From Haladaptatus litoreus (lineage in GTDB: Archaea; Halobacteriota; Halobacteria; Halobacteriales; Haladaptataceae), in assembly GCF_900156425.1 (NCBI RefSeq), contig NZ_FTNO01000001.1, positions 372,001-436,000 on the forward strand: a stretch of 64,000 nt of DNA. Direction: 5' to 3'. Both the position numbers and the translations under genes were made by a program. The notes below the pieces were generated by a model that worked only from the letters and a program-made list of their open reading frames with translations, was not told the origin of the DNA and made no database searches. How positions within the stretch are numbered: position 1 is the stretch's first letter; each line of letters begins with the position of its first letter. This document shows, in pieces, positions 43,270 through 52,393 of the stretch.

Positions 43270-45075
43270 ATGACGACGTATGATTTCGAGCGGTATCTGA
43301 ACGTTCGAAGCGCACATAGTGCATCCTTCGGCCCGAACGGCGAACGACTGAGCTTTCTGCTGAACACGACGGGTGTCCCGCAAGTATGGCGGCTGGACGA
43401 ACCAGGTACGTGGCCCGAACAGATCACGTTCGACGACGAACCGATTTCGTTCGCCTCGTGGTCGCCCGAACGCGACGAGCTGATTTTCGGCATGGACGAC
43501 GGCGGAAACGAGCGCGAACAGTTGTTTCGACTCGACGGAACCGGCGAAACCATCTCCCCACTCACGGACATGCCGGACGCGAAGCACCGCTGGGGCGGGT
43601 GGAACTCCGACGGGTCGCAGTTCGCGTTCACGTCGAACCGGCGTGAAAACGCCGTTTTCGACGTGTACGTCCAAGACCGCGACGCGGTCGGCGAGGATGC
43701 CGAACTGGTGTACGAAGGCGATGGCTGGCTGTCGCTCGCCGGATGGAGTCCCGACGACGACCGATTGGTCGTCGTCGAAGCCCACTCCTCGTTCGACCAG
43801 GACCTCCACGTCCTCGACATCGAATCCGGCGAACTGGAACACGTAACGCCACATGAGGGCCACGTTCGCTACCGGAGCATCAACTGGGGCCCGGACGGCG
43901 ACGCGCTCTATTTCGTCACGGACGAGGGGAGCGACACGATGTATCTCGCGCGTCTCGACCTCGATTCGGTCGAGCTCGAAGTCGTGGAGGAAGGCGGCGA
44001 CTGGAACGTGGATGGCGTCGCCCTCGACGAGGAGTCGGGCCGACTCGTCTACTCGCGCAACGAGGACGGTTACACCGAACTCACGGTCGGCAGGCTGACC
44101 GATGAGACGACCATCCGCGAGTTCCCGACACCGAACCTTCCCCGGGGAGTCGCAGGCGGCGTCAGTTTCGACCCCGACGCGGAGCGGTTCGTCCTGACCG
44201 TCACGGAAAGCACGGACAACACGAACGTCTACGTCGTGGAAACCGAGACGGGCGAAGCGGAACGCTGGACGAAAGCGTCCACCGCCGGAATCCCGCCGGA
44301 GACGTTCGTTCCGCCGAAACTCGTCCACTTCGAGAGCTTCGATGGCAGAAAGATTCCGGCCTTCTTCTCGGTTCCCAAGGGTGCGGAAGACGGCGACACC
44401 CCAGTTATCGTGGACATCCACGGCGGGCCGGAATCCCAACGACGACCCTCGTTCAGTCCGACGAAGCAGTACTTCCTGAATCGCGGCTACGCCTACCTCG
44501 AACCGAACGTCCGCGGGTCGTCGGGCTACGGCAAGGAGTACACCCATCTGGACGACGTGGAAAACCGGATGGATTCCGTCGCGGACATCGAATCCGCTGT
44601 CGAATGGCTCCACGACCAGCGCGTCGTTGACCCCGACCGAATCGTCGCCATGGGGGGTTCTTACGGCGGGTTCATGGTACTCGCCGCGCTGACGGAGTAC
44701 CCCGACCTCTGGGCCGCCGGGGTGGACATCGTCGGCATCGCCAACTTCGTCACGTTCCTCGAAAACACGGGCGACTGGCGGCGAGAACTGCGGGAAGCCG
44801 AGTACGGGTCGCTCGAAAACGACCGGGAATTTTTGGAATCCATCAGCCCCATCAACAACATCCGGAACATCGAAGCCCCACTGCTCGTCCTTCACGGCGC
44901 GAACGACCCGCGCGTGCCGGTGGGCGAAGCCGAACAAATCGTCGAGGAGGCGAGCGCGCAGGGTGTTCCAGTCGAAAAACTGATTTTCCCCGACGAAGGG
45001 CACGGCTTCTCGAAACTGGAGAACCGAATCGAGGCGTACGCGAAGACTGCGGAGTTCTTGGAAAAATACGTGTAA
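43270..45075 (+). CDS. S9 family serine peptidase (prolyl oligopeptidase type)
   Basis: Predicted 601-residue peptidase. Residues about 1-340 form a WD40/TolB-like propeller that limits access to the site. The C-terminal alpha/beta hydrolase domain has the nucleophile motif GGSYGGF near residue 463, DIHGGPESQ as the oxyanion segment, and the acid and histidine in GANDPRVPV and DEGHGF. This is the acylaminoacyl-peptidase/oligopeptidase architecture. No export signal, so cytoplasmic. Likely role: breakdown of short peptides. Confidence 0.92.
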   Translation: MTTYDFERYLNVRSAHSASFGPNGERLSFLLNTTGVPQVWRLDEPGTWPEQITFDDEPISFASWSPERDELIFGMDDGGNEREQLFRLDGTGETISPLTDMPDAKHRWGGWNSDGSQFAFTSNRRENAVFDVYVQDRDAVGEDAELVYEGDGWLSLAGWSPDDDRLVVVEAHSSFDQDLHVLDIESGELEHVTPHEGHVRYRSINWGPDGDALYFVTDEGSDTMYLARLDLDSVELEVVEEGGDWNVDGVALDEESGRLVYSRNEDGYTELTVGRLTDETTIREFPTPNLPRGVAGGVSFDPDAERFVLTVTESTDNTNVYVVETETGEAERWTKASTAGIPPETFVPPKLVHFESFDGRKIPAFFSVPKGAEDGDTPVIVDIHGGPESQRRPSFSPTKQYFLNRGYAYLEPNVRGSSGYGKEYTHLDDVENRMDSVADIESAVEWLHDQRVVDPDRIVAMGGSYGGFMVLAALTEYPDLWAAGVDIVGIANFVTFLENTGDWRRELREAEYGSLENDREFLESISPINNIRNIEAPLLVLHGANDPRVPVGEAEQIVEEASAQGVPVEKLIFPDEGHGFSKLENRIEAYAKTAEFLEKYV

Positions 45076-45541
45076 CGCGGTGATTTCGGTTTCACTCAAC
45101 AGACGCCATGACACGAGTAGTCTGTTGTTCGAATTTTTGTAGTATCGGTCAATTCGAATTTGTCGTCAGACAGTCACGAAACACATGACCGCCTCCGCGC
45201 ACCATGTGAAAATCCATATTTCGAAAGTTTTCACGAACCACCGTGGCGCGTGCGCCGACAGCCCCGAGGCGCTTGCCGCCGAGGGTCTGTCCGGGTTCGC
45301 GCGAGGGATGACCAGAACGAGCGCAGCGAGTGGCGAGAAATCGATTGGGGAGGGTGTGGCCTGCGGAGGCTGTTGCGGTTTCATTGGTGTCGTGACTTGC
45401 CAACGTCATTTATCCAAGCAGTAAAGCCGTGCAGTCCTGCGTTCGTCAGTGCGGTTTCAATGTTGGCGTAACCTGCTGACAGAACCCAATAAAGAACTCT
45501 CACAAAACCGTTTATCCCGATTTGTCACAATCATATCCTCA
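45076..45541. other. gene-free convergent spacer holding a dispersed repeat
   Basis: The 466 bases between the S9 peptidase and the GNAT gene have no credible gene. The central part is a copy of the dispersed repeat listed at 45228-45465. The flanks are AT-richer. Confidence 0.55.
45228..45465 (+). repeat. dispersed intergenic repeat, copy A
   Basis: Matches the reverse complement of 53510-53850 in several ordered blocks: CACRAACCACNGTGGCGCG, then GCCGAGGGTCTG, GCGCGAGGGA, TTGGGGAGGGTGTGG, TTGCGGTTT followed by ATTGG, and GTGCAGTCC near the end. Order and spacing are kept over more than 200 bases although no gene is involved. One frame of both copies reads FARG and another reads RDL with CSP, but the frames change between blocks, so it is probably not coding. 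Confidence 0.65.
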
Positions 45542-46036
45542 CTACAACGTCTTCTCGTACACGTATTCGCCAGCACCGAATCCCTCCGCCTCACCCTCTT
45601 CCACGCGCTCGAAATCGCGCGATTCGTAGAATCCGACACCAACATCGTTGTCCGCCAAGACGGTCAATCGAAGCGTCTCACTATCGCGCTCACGCAGTCG
45701 TTCTTCCACACGACTTAGCAACCGACTTCCCAACCCCAACCCCCACTCGTCGGAAACGACGTAAATCCGAAGCAGTCGGAAGACCCCATTTTCGTCCGAA
45801 CTCGGTGCGGCATGAACGATTCCGACGATTTCCTCGCGCTCCGCGACGAAAAATTCGTGGTCGGGGTTGGTCGCGCTTTCGCGGAGGTGTTCAGTGTCGT
45901 ACCACTGGTCGATGGTTTCGTCCACCGTGTCGGCCCCGATGATGTCGTCGTAGGCGGCGTGCCACGACTCTCGGGCGACGCGTCGGATGGCGGGTGCGTC
46001 GTCCGACTCCGCAGGTCGGACAGCAAAGCTAGTCAT
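45542..46036 (-). CDS. GNAT family N-acetyltransferase
   Basis: Predicted 164-residue acetyltransferase. The acetyl-CoA loop appears as DEWGLGLGSRLLSRVEERL, a Q/RxxGxG/A-type motif with the pattern slightly altered, near residue 104. The start MTSFAVRPAESDDAPAIRRVA is typical. Substrate (protein or small amine) unknown. ATG at 46036 was chosen because the in-frame extension runs into the promoter of the ABC operon. Confidence 0.83.
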   Translation of the reverse strand: MTSFAVRPAESDDAPAIRRVARESWHAAYDDIIGADTVDETIDQWYDTEHLRESATNPDHEFFVAEREEIVGIVHAAPSSDENGVFRLLRIYVVSDEWGLGLGSRLLSRVEERLRERDSETLRLTVLADNDVGVGFYESRDFERVEEGEAEGFGAGEYVYEKTL

Positions 46037-46142
46037 GCAGGGTTCTCGTGGCGTGCTGTCAAAAGTATTGCTCGAACTATGACATTGGTACGACGTGTCA
46101 ATGAGCAGAAAGCACATGTAGGTCGCCTGTGAAACCCCCGAC

Positions 46143-47090
46143 ATGGCCGCCATCAGAACGAACTCCCTCACGAAGCGGTTCGGCGACGTCGTCGCAGTCC
46201 GCGATGTGAACCTCACGGTCGAAGAGGGCGAAATCTTCGGCTTCCTCGGTCCCAACGGGGCAGGGAAATCCACGACGATCAACATGCTGTTGGATTTCAT
46301 GCGCCCGAGCGAGGGCACCGCAGAGGTTCTTGGACACGACGCACAGAACGAACCGCGAGCCATCCGCAATCGAATCGGTATCCTCCCGGAGGGCTACGAC
46401 CTCTACGACCGACTTACCGCGCGGGAACATCTCGACTTCGCCATCGACGCGAAAAACGCGAACGAAAGTCCGTCGGAACTCATCGACCGAGTCGGCCTCT
46501 CCCAAGAGGACGCTGACCGAAAGGTCGGTGGCTACTCGAAAGGGATGGCCCAGCGACTCGCGCTGGCCTCCGCGCTGGTCGGCGACCCCGACCTACTCAT
46601 TCTGGACGAACCCTCCTCCGGACTCGACCCCCACGGAATCCGAGAAATGCGCGAACTCATCCGCGCGGAGGCAGACCGCGGCACGTCCGTGTTTTTCTCC
46701 AGCCACATCCTGTCGGAAGTCGAGGCGGCCTGTGACCGCGTCGGAATCATGAACGACGGACAACTCGTCGCTGAAAATACCGTCGAGGGCCTCCGCGAAC
46801 TGACCGGTGCGAGTTCGCAGTTGATTCTCAAAGTGTCGCGCGTCCCGACCGAACTCGACTTGTCGAGCATCGACGGCGTCTCCGGTGTTTCCGCCGATGA
46901 CTCCACGCTTCGCGTGTCTTTCTCCGACCCCGGGAAGAAGGCGCAGGTGGTAAAGCGCGTGGACGCCGCGACGAACATTACGGACATCGAATCCGAACAG
47001 GCCTCGCTCGAAGAACTGTTCGACAGCTACACGAGGGGCGAGGAATCGACCGAGCAGAAAGCTGAACCCCCCGCGGAGGTGTCGGCATGA
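46143..47090 (+). CDS. ABC transporter ATP-binding protein
   Basis: Predicted 315-residue ATPase, first gene of the exporter cluster. Walker A GPNGAGKST near 36, signature GGYSKGMAQRL near 135, Walker B LLILDEPSSGLDPHG near 154, switch SSHILSEVE. The accessory C-terminal domain ends QASLEELFDSY. The stop overlaps the permease start at 47087. It is clearly related to the ATPase at 48035, sharing almost all motif-flanking residues. Confidence 0.92.
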   Translation: MAAIRTNSLTKRFGDVVAVRDVNLTVEEGEIFGFLGPNGAGKSTTINMLLDFMRPSEGTAEVLGHDAQNEPRAIRNRIGILPEGYDLYDRLTAREHLDFAIDAKNANESPSELIDRVGLSQEDADRKVGGYSKGMAQRLALASALVGDPDLLILDEPSSGLDPHGIREMRELIRAEADRGTSVFFSSHILSEVEAACDRVGIMNDGQLVAENTVEGLRELTGASSQLILKVSRVPTELDLSSIDGVSGVSADDSTLRVSFSDPGKKAQVVKRVDAATNITDIESEQASLEELFDSYTRGEESTEQKAEPPAEVSA

Positions 47091-47926
47091 GCTGGCTTTC
47101 CGTGGCGAAAAAGGACTTCATCGACTCTCGACGCTCGAAAGGGTTGTTGGGCCTCATCTCGCTGTACGTCCTGCTGTTGGCGCTCATCGTCTACTTCGCG
47201 GGCGACAGCCCCCAGAGCGCGATGACGGACGTGCTCGCGCTGATGTCGCTCGTCGGCATCTTCATCATCCCGCTCAGCGCGCTCATCGTCGCCTACCTCT
47301 CCATCGCTGGCGAGCGCGAATCGGGGAGCATCAAATATCTGCTCGGGCTGCCGAACACGCGGTTCGACCTCGTCGTCGGGAAGTTCGTCGGTCGCTCGAT
47401 GGTTATCACGGTCGGTCTGCTGTTGGCATTCGGCGTTGCTGGCGCGTTGGGAGTCGTCATGCTCGACAGCGTCGACTTCGCCGTGTTCGCGAAGTTCTTC
47501 CTGTTGATGCTGTTCTTTACCCTGACGTACATCGGCATCGCGGTTGGCCTGTCGGCGCTCTGTGTCTCGCGTTCGCGGGCGATGGCGAGTTCCGTCGGCG
47601 TGTTCTTCGTGTTCAACGTCCTCTGGACGGTTCCGACGATTTCGCCCGCCGCAGCACTCCGGTACGTCGCGGACGACAAACTCGGAATGACGCTCGGCCC
47701 GGAAATCTACGAATTCGTCTTCCTCATCAGTCCGCCCTACGCGTTCCAGCGCGCCGCCGGACTCGTCTTCACCGAGCAGAGCATCTACTTCCCTCGGTAC
47801 ATCACCCCCCAGATGAACATCCCGTTCTACTTGGAGGAGTGGTTCATGCTCGTCATCCTCGGCGCGTGGCTCGTCGCGCCACTGGCAATCGGCTACCTTG
47901 CCTTCGAGCGCGCCGACTTGGGATAA
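47087..47926 (+). CDS. ABC-2 type transporter permease
   Basis: Predicted 279-residue permease with six hydrophobic segments. It has the family start SWLSVAKKDFIDSRRSKG and loop GERESGSIKYLLGLPNTRFD, and ends PLAIGYLAFERADLG, an ending nearly identical to the permease at 48967. Forms an ATGA-coupled pair with the ATPase at 46143. About 108 bases separate it from the next ATPase, which has its own promoter. Confidence 0.88.
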   Translation: MSWLSVAKKDFIDSRRSKGLLGLISLYVLLLALIVYFAGDSPQSAMTDVLALMSLVGIFIIPLSALIVAYLSIAGERESGSIKYLLGLPNTRFDLVVGKFVGRSMVITVGLLLAFGVAGALGVVMLDSVDFAVFAKFFLLMLFFTLTYIGIAVGLSALCVSRSRAMASSVGVFFVFNVLWTVPTISPAAALRYVADDKLGMTLGPEIYEFVFLISPPYAFQRAAGLVFTEQSIYFPRYITPQMNIPFYLEEWFMLVILGAWLVAPLAIGYLAFERADLG

Positions 47927-48004
47927 GCGAGCGTACGAATAGATTTCGACGAATCGAGCGGTAAACTCGGTATCCCGTGTCTTGATTTATCATGCTAGTG
48001 AAGG

Positions 48005-48010
48005 TTTAAA
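48005..48010 (+). promoter_or_regulatory. promoter box of second ABC pair
   Basis: TTTAAA 30 bases before the ATG at 48035. The box lies in an AT-rich gap, so the second ATPase-permease pair can be transcribed independently of the first. Confidence 0.6.
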
Positions 48011-48034
48011 TGGACAGTAAATCAATCGCTAGCT

Positions 48035-48970
48035 ATGGCCGCCATTCAGACAAACGGTCTCACGAAACAGTTCGGCGAGGTTGTCGCGGTTTCCAACCTC
48101 GACTTGACTGTCGAAGAAGGCGAAATCTTCGGCTTCCTCGGCCCGAACGGTTCGGGTAAATCTACGACCATCAACATGCTAATGGACTACATTCGTCCGA
48201 CCACGGGGTCGGCGAACGTCCTCGGTTACGACGCACAAGAAGACACCCAGACGATTCACGAGCAAATCGGCATCCTCCCCGACGCGTTCGACCTCTACGG
48301 ACGACTCTCGGGTCGAAAGCACATCCAGTTCGCCATCGACTCGAAGAAAACCGGCGAAGATGCAGACGACATCCTCGAACGAGTCGGACTCTCCCAAGAG
48401 GACGCGGACCGCCCCGCGGGCGATTACTCGAAGGGAATGCGCCAGCGCGTTACCCTCGGAATGGCGCTCGTGGGCGACCCCGACCTGCTCATTCTGGACG
48501 AACCCTCCTCCGGACTCGACCCCCACGGCGTCCGCGAAATGCGCGAAATCATCCGTGCGGAGGCAGACCGCGGGACGGCCGTGTTCTTCTCCAGTCATAT
48601 CCTCGACCAAGTCGAAGCAATCTGTGACCGTGTCGCCATCATGAACCAAGGCGAACTCGTCACCGTAGACACCATCGAAGGACTGCGGGAGACGAGCGAC
48701 ACCGGTTCGACGATGGAACTGTCGGTCAACATCATCCCGGACGTTGACCTGACGACGATAGCGGGCGTTACGGACGCCACGGTCGATGGCAGCAAAATCA
48801 CGGTGACCTACACCGAACCGAGTGCGAAGGCGAAAGTCATCAACGCGGTCGAAGAGGCGGGTGCGACCGTCACCGACATTGCGACGAAAGAATCGTCGCT
48901 CGAAGACCTCTTCACAGCATACACGACGGATTCGGATGACCGCGGAGTCGAATCGGAGGTGGAAGCATGA
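48035..48970 (+). CDS. ABC transporter ATP-binding protein
   Basis: Predicted 311-residue ATPase. Walker A is GPNGSGKST (Ser in place of Ala), signature GDYSKGMRQRV near 137, Walker B LLILDEPSSGLDPHG, switch SSHILDQVE. The C-terminal domain ends ESSLEDLFTAY. Paralogue of the ATPases at 38983 and 46143. Coupled by ATGA to the permease at 48967 and the nearest possible energiser of the orphan permease at 49933. Confidence 0.92.
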   Translation: MAAIQTNGLTKQFGEVVAVSNLDLTVEEGEIFGFLGPNGSGKSTTINMLMDYIRPTTGSANVLGYDAQEDTQTIHEQIGILPDAFDLYGRLSGRKHIQFAIDSKKTGEDADDILERVGLSQEDADRPAGDYSKGMRQRVTLGMALVGDPDLLILDEPSSGLDPHGVREMREIIRAEADRGTAVFFSSHILDQVEAICDRVAIMNQGELVTVDTIEGLRETSDTGSTMELSVNIIPDVDLTTIAGVTDATVDGSKITVTYTEPSAKAKVINAVEEAGATVTDIATKESSLEDLFTAYTTDSDDRGVESEVEA

Positions 48971-49800
48971 GTGTCACCGTCGTCGCCCGGAAGGACTTCG
49001 AAGATGCCGCGCGCTCGAAGATGCTTTGGGCCATCACGGCCCTGTTCGTGTTGGCGACTGCCGGTGGAATGTACGCAATAGGTTCGTTCAACGATGATTT
49101 CACCGCAAATCAGACAGTCGCATTCCTTAGCACTCCAGCGACCCTCATCGTGCCACTTGCGGCGCTCGTCGTCGCGTATCTCGCTATCGCGGGAGAACGT
49201 GAATCGGGAAGCATCAAACTCCTGCTCGGCCTGCCTCACAGTCGCCGAGATGTCCTGTTCGGCAAACTGCTCGGACGAACCGCCGTCGTTTCGGTTGCGA
49301 CCGTTGTCGCGTTTATCGCGGGCGCAATCGTCCTCGCCGTCCAGTACGGTTCGTTCCCGATAACCGAGTTCCTCGTGCAGGGAGTCGTGACGCTCCTCTT
49401 CGGACTGGTGTTCGTGGGTATCGCCGTCGGCTTTTCGTCCATGACCGCCACGCGGTCGCGGGCGATGGCGGGGGCAATTGGTCTGTATTTCCTCTTCCAA
49501 CTCGTCTGGAGCGCCGTTCCATTGGGTGCCTACTATCTGCTTGAAGGCGGTATTCCAAACCCAGCAGAAGGGCTTCCAGCGTGGTACTTCCTGCTCCAAC
49601 TGCTCAACCCAGTGAATGCATACGCAATCGTGGCTGACTTCCTGACGAATCCGGACGGGCAGACGATATACCAAACCATGGTTGCGGGCGATGCACCGTT
49701 CTACCTCGAAGGGTGGTTCGCGGTGGTCATCCTTGCCGTGTGGTTCGTCGTCCCGCTGGCGATTGGCTATCTCTCGTTCGAGCGCGCCGACTTGGGATAA
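48967..49800 (+). CDS. ABC-2 type transporter permease
   Basis: Predicted 277-residue permease. It shares SKMLWAITALFV and GERESGSIKLLLGLPHSRRD with the following permease at 49933, and its ending with the permease at 47087. Six hydrophobic segments. The strong likeness among the three permeases indicates recent tandem duplication. Confidence 0.88.
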   Translation: MSVTVVARKDFEDAARSKMLWAITALFVLATAGGMYAIGSFNDDFTANQTVAFLSTPATLIVPLAALVVAYLAIAGERESGSIKLLLGLPHSRRDVLFGKLLGRTAVVSVATVVAFIAGAIVLAVQYGSFPITEFLVQGVVTLLFGLVFVGIAVGFSSMTATRSRAMAGAIGLYFLFQLVWSAVPLGAYYLLEGGIPNPAEGLPAWYFLLQLLNPVNAYAIVADFLTNPDGQTIYQTMVAGDAPFYLEGWFAVVILAVWFVVPLAIGYLSFERADLG

Positions 49801-49932
49801 TCACGTACTGCTATTTCGCACGTCCTGCGATTTTTGATCGGTTTCAGTAACAGATACTAAATAGAATATTGTTCAACCACCCTGTATGAATGATTCCCCG
49901 ACAGCTATCGCGTGGTTCCGGGTGATTCTGAC

Positions 49933-50760
49933 GTGAGTTGGGTCGTCGTCGCGCGCAAGGATTTCCAAGATGCGATTCGCTCGAAGATGCTGTGGGCAAT
50001 TACGGCGCTCTTCGTGTTCGTCACCGCTGGTTTCATCTTCCTCCATCGGTGGATAGACGGGAGCTATACGCCACAAGCCGCGATGAGCAACATGAGTTGG
50101 TCGTCCACCAGCGTCATTCCTCTCACCGCACTCGTCATCGCATATCTCGCCATCGTCGGTGAGCGTGATTCAGGAAGTATCAAACTCCTGCTCGGCCTTC
50201 CTCACAGTCGCGGTGACGTAGTGTTCGGAAAGTTCGTGGGACGGTCGGGCGTCGTCGCGGTTGCAACCATCGCCGCGTTCGGCGCGTCCGGACTCGTCTT
50301 GCTCGTGTACTATGGGTCGTTCCCGGCGGGCGAGTTCCTCGCGCAGTCAGCACTCGCACTCCTCTTTGCGCTCGTCTTCGTAAGCATCGCCCTCGGTTTC
50401 TCGTCGGTAACCGCGAGTCGTCCACGCGCAGTCGGCGGTGCGTTCGGCCTGTTTTTCTTCTTCCAACTCGGGTGGAAACTGATTCCACTGACCGGTTACT
50501 ATCTGCTCGAAGGGAGCATGCCGTCGGAACCGTTTCCGAAGTGGTACTTTTTCACGTGGGTGCTCAATCCGGTCGAAGCGTATAAAATCGGAGCGAGGTA
50601 CATTCTGCATCCCAACGAACAGACCATCTACGCCTCCCTCGTCGCGGGGAAGACACCGTTCTATCTGGAAGGCTGGTTCCCATTCGTCGTTCTCGCAATT
50701 TGGCTCGTCGTCCCCGTCACGCTCGGATACCTTCGATTCCGGAGCATAGACCTCTACTGA
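49933..50760 (+). CDS. ABC-2 type transporter permease without its own ATPase
   Basis: Predicted 275-residue permease, starting at a GTG (VSWVVVARKDFQDAIRSK) that lines up with the starts of its paralogues; an upstream GTG at 49912 would add seven residues (VPGDSD). Six hydrophobic segments and the loop GERDSGSIKLLLGLPHSRGD. Unlike its paralogues it has no ATPase directly upstream. It probably uses the ATPase at 48035, perhaps as a heteromeric pore with the permease at 48967 (inference). A 132-base AT-rich gap separates it from that gene. Confidence 0.85.
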   Translation: MSWVVVARKDFQDAIRSKMLWAITALFVFVTAGFIFLHRWIDGSYTPQAAMSNMSWSSTSVIPLTALVIAYLAIVGERDSGSIKLLLGLPHSRGDVVFGKFVGRSGVVAVATIAAFGASGLVLLVYYGSFPAGEFLAQSALALLFALVFVSIALGFSSVTASRPRAVGGAFGLFFFFQLGWKLIPLTGYYLLEGSMPSEPFPKWYFFTWVLNPVEAYKIGARYILHPNEQTIYASLVAGKTPFYLEGWFPFVVLAIWLVVPVTLGYLRFRSIDLY

Positions 50761-50787
50761 GCGATTTCTACAAAAAGAGCTTCCGGG

Positions 50788-51360
50788 TTATTCCGAAGCG
50801 ACGTGGCTCTGCATCAGTTCCCCTTGCAAATCATCGTCTCCTAATCCGTCCAACGTGTCCGAAAGCGACGCTTTCAGCGACTGAACCTCCTCGATAAGTT
50901 CCTGATACTCGTCGCGACTTTCGAGTTCGCCCGGACTCATTCGGGTTTCGAGTGCGGCCTGCTTCGAAGACAGTGTGAGTAGTCGCTGAATATCGGCGGA
51001 GTACGTTGCGCGCTGTGTCAGCGTCGTAACGATGTTGTGTAACTGCTCCGGGGAGCGAATCGGTTTGACGATGTAATCGTCGTAGCCGAGTTCGAGTACG
51101 TCGAAGTCGGGTTCCGCTGCGGTAATCATGCCGACGCGGCAGTCCAGTTGTCGCTCACGAATCGTCTCAAGAACGTCGTCACCGCTCGCTCGCGGCATGT
51201 CCCGGTCGAGGAGCGCGATGTCGATGCTGTCGTCCGCATACTCTATCGCTTCTGCGCCGTCGTATGCGGTGTACACGTCGTACTCCTCACCGAGCCATCG
51301 GGTGTACAGATCTGCAATCGAACGCTCATCGTCGGCGACGAGAACGGTGTAGTCGGTCAC
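50788..51360 (-). CDS. response regulator with HalX domain
   Basis: Predicted 190-residue receiver protein. The phospho-acceptor is the Asp in IALLDRDMPR near residue 52, with acidic pair DDE near 9 and the conserved Lys in DDYIVKPI near 101. Residues about 115-180 form the coiled HalX domain (LLTLSSKQAALETRMSPGE), a haloarchaeal helical output. I chose the GTG at 51360 (VTDYTVLVADDE), which places the first strand as usual; a TTG five codons upstream is possible. No histidine kinase is adjacent. Confidence 0.87.
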   Translation of the reverse strand: MTDYTVLVADDERSIADLYTRWLGEEYDVYTAYDGAEAIEYADDSIDIALLDRDMPRASGDDVLETIRERQLDCRVGMITAAEPDFDVLELGYDDYIVKPIRSPEQLHNIVTTLTQRATYSADIQRLLTLSSKQAALETRMSPGELESRDEYQELIEEVQSLKASLSDTLDGLGDDDLQGELMQSHVASE

Positions 51361-51672
51361 GAAACCACGCTCCAACCGCCGGACTGTCGTCTGGCGGTCG
51401 TTGATTTGTATTCGTGCGAGCGGTACCCTCGCTGAGTCGGTTGTGTATCCATCGGTTTGGGTTGGCTGATTTTGCAGGTCGGGGCGTATTCAGAGCGGAA
51501 GACGAGGCGTTCGGTCACAGCAAAGAGACAATGTCCACTTGGAAACTGGATGGAGCGCACCCATCTCCGCCTAGGGAGTCACGACAAAAGATACTGGGCG
51601 AAACCAGTTGAGGCCACATGTTTCCCACGAAACACGCTTAAGTACTACTCAACATTTATATTTATTCGTTTA
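51361..51672. other. gene-free spacer
   Basis: Upstream region of the response regulator gene and downstream region of the Bat-type regulator. It becomes AT-rich toward 51650 and includes short T/A tracts. No repeat, hairpin or small gene was recognised. Confidence 0.5.
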
Positions 51673-52320
51673 CTATTCAACTGAACGAAACGACCCCGCG
51701 ATGAGGTTTGCGTAGCCGCGCCGTAACCGACCGCCGACCGCCTGCGGCGAGATTTTCAGTTTGTCGGCCAACTCTTCCAGCGTGATGTTTCGCGGGCGCT
51801 CGAAATAACCTTCCTCGTAGGCGGTGACGAGCGTTTCCTGCTGTGCAGGTGTGAGCGTTCCCAACTGCTGGGCCGTCATCTCCTGCAAGGAGTAGACGCG
51901 ATGAACCTCCACGGTTATGCCCTCCTGCTGGCAGAAAGATTGAAATTCGGACATCTGCTCTTGTGCCGGGAATCGAAGGTGGAACGTCCAACCATCCGCC
52001 GTGCCGTTTGCCTCCATTACCATCACGTTGGCTTCTTCGATTCCTCGCACGAACCCGGTAATCTCTTCGTTCCAAACCGCTCGGAACAACGTCCCATCCG
52101 AAAAGGAATCGAGCTTCGTGAGGTCTTGTATCGCTGGTTCGGCGCGCACCGCGGCCTCGAACTCCCCGACCGTATCTCCCCACGCCCAGAAGAAGGGAAA
52201 CACGGCAGTCCCCGTCGGAACGATGCGCTCCAGTTCGATTTGCAACTGCGAATCGGATTGCAGTGCGCGACCGAGCGCGAACTCGTCGGCGGGTATCGAA
52301 ATCTCCACGATGGTACTCAT
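51673..52320 (-). CDS. Bat-type helix-turn-helix regulator
   Basis: Predicted 215-residue transcription regulator of the bacterio-opsin activator family. The N-terminal 150 residues form the BAT sensor domain (VEISIPADEFALGRAL, then FFWAWGDT). The C-terminal HTH_10 domain spans about 155-210 (LTPAQQETLVTAYEEGYFERP, then ITLEELADKLKISPQAV). Such regulators respond to oxygen, light or metabolic state, usually unknown. ATG 52320 is the usual MSTIVEISIP start. Confidence 0.88.
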   Translation of the reverse strand: MSTIVEISIPADEFALGRALQSDSQLQIELERIVPTGTAVFPFFWAWGDTVGEFEAAVRAEPAIQDLTKLDSFSDGTLFRAVWNEEITGFVRGIEEANVMVMEANGTADGWTFHLRFPAQEQMSEFQSFCQQEGITVEVHRVYSLQEMTAQQLGTLTPAQQETLVTAYEEGYFERPRNITLEELADKLKISPQAVGGRLRRGYANLIAGSFRSVE

Positions 52321-52393
52321 ATAATTAGCGCCACATCCGGACACTTACGCGGGAGTGCCTTGAAAGTTGTTGCCGCGGTAAAGTTATGATATA

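Noticed and set aside
43267..45114. Long open frame antisense to the S9 peptidase gene (615 codons)
   Set aside because: It mirrors the real gene codon by codon, as expected from GC-rich third positions, and has no recognisable domain.
45160..45471. Possible small protein in the 45.2 kb spacer
   Set aside because: Similar peptides appear at the 53.5 kb copy, but in changing frames, so DNA repetition rather than coding explains the likeness.
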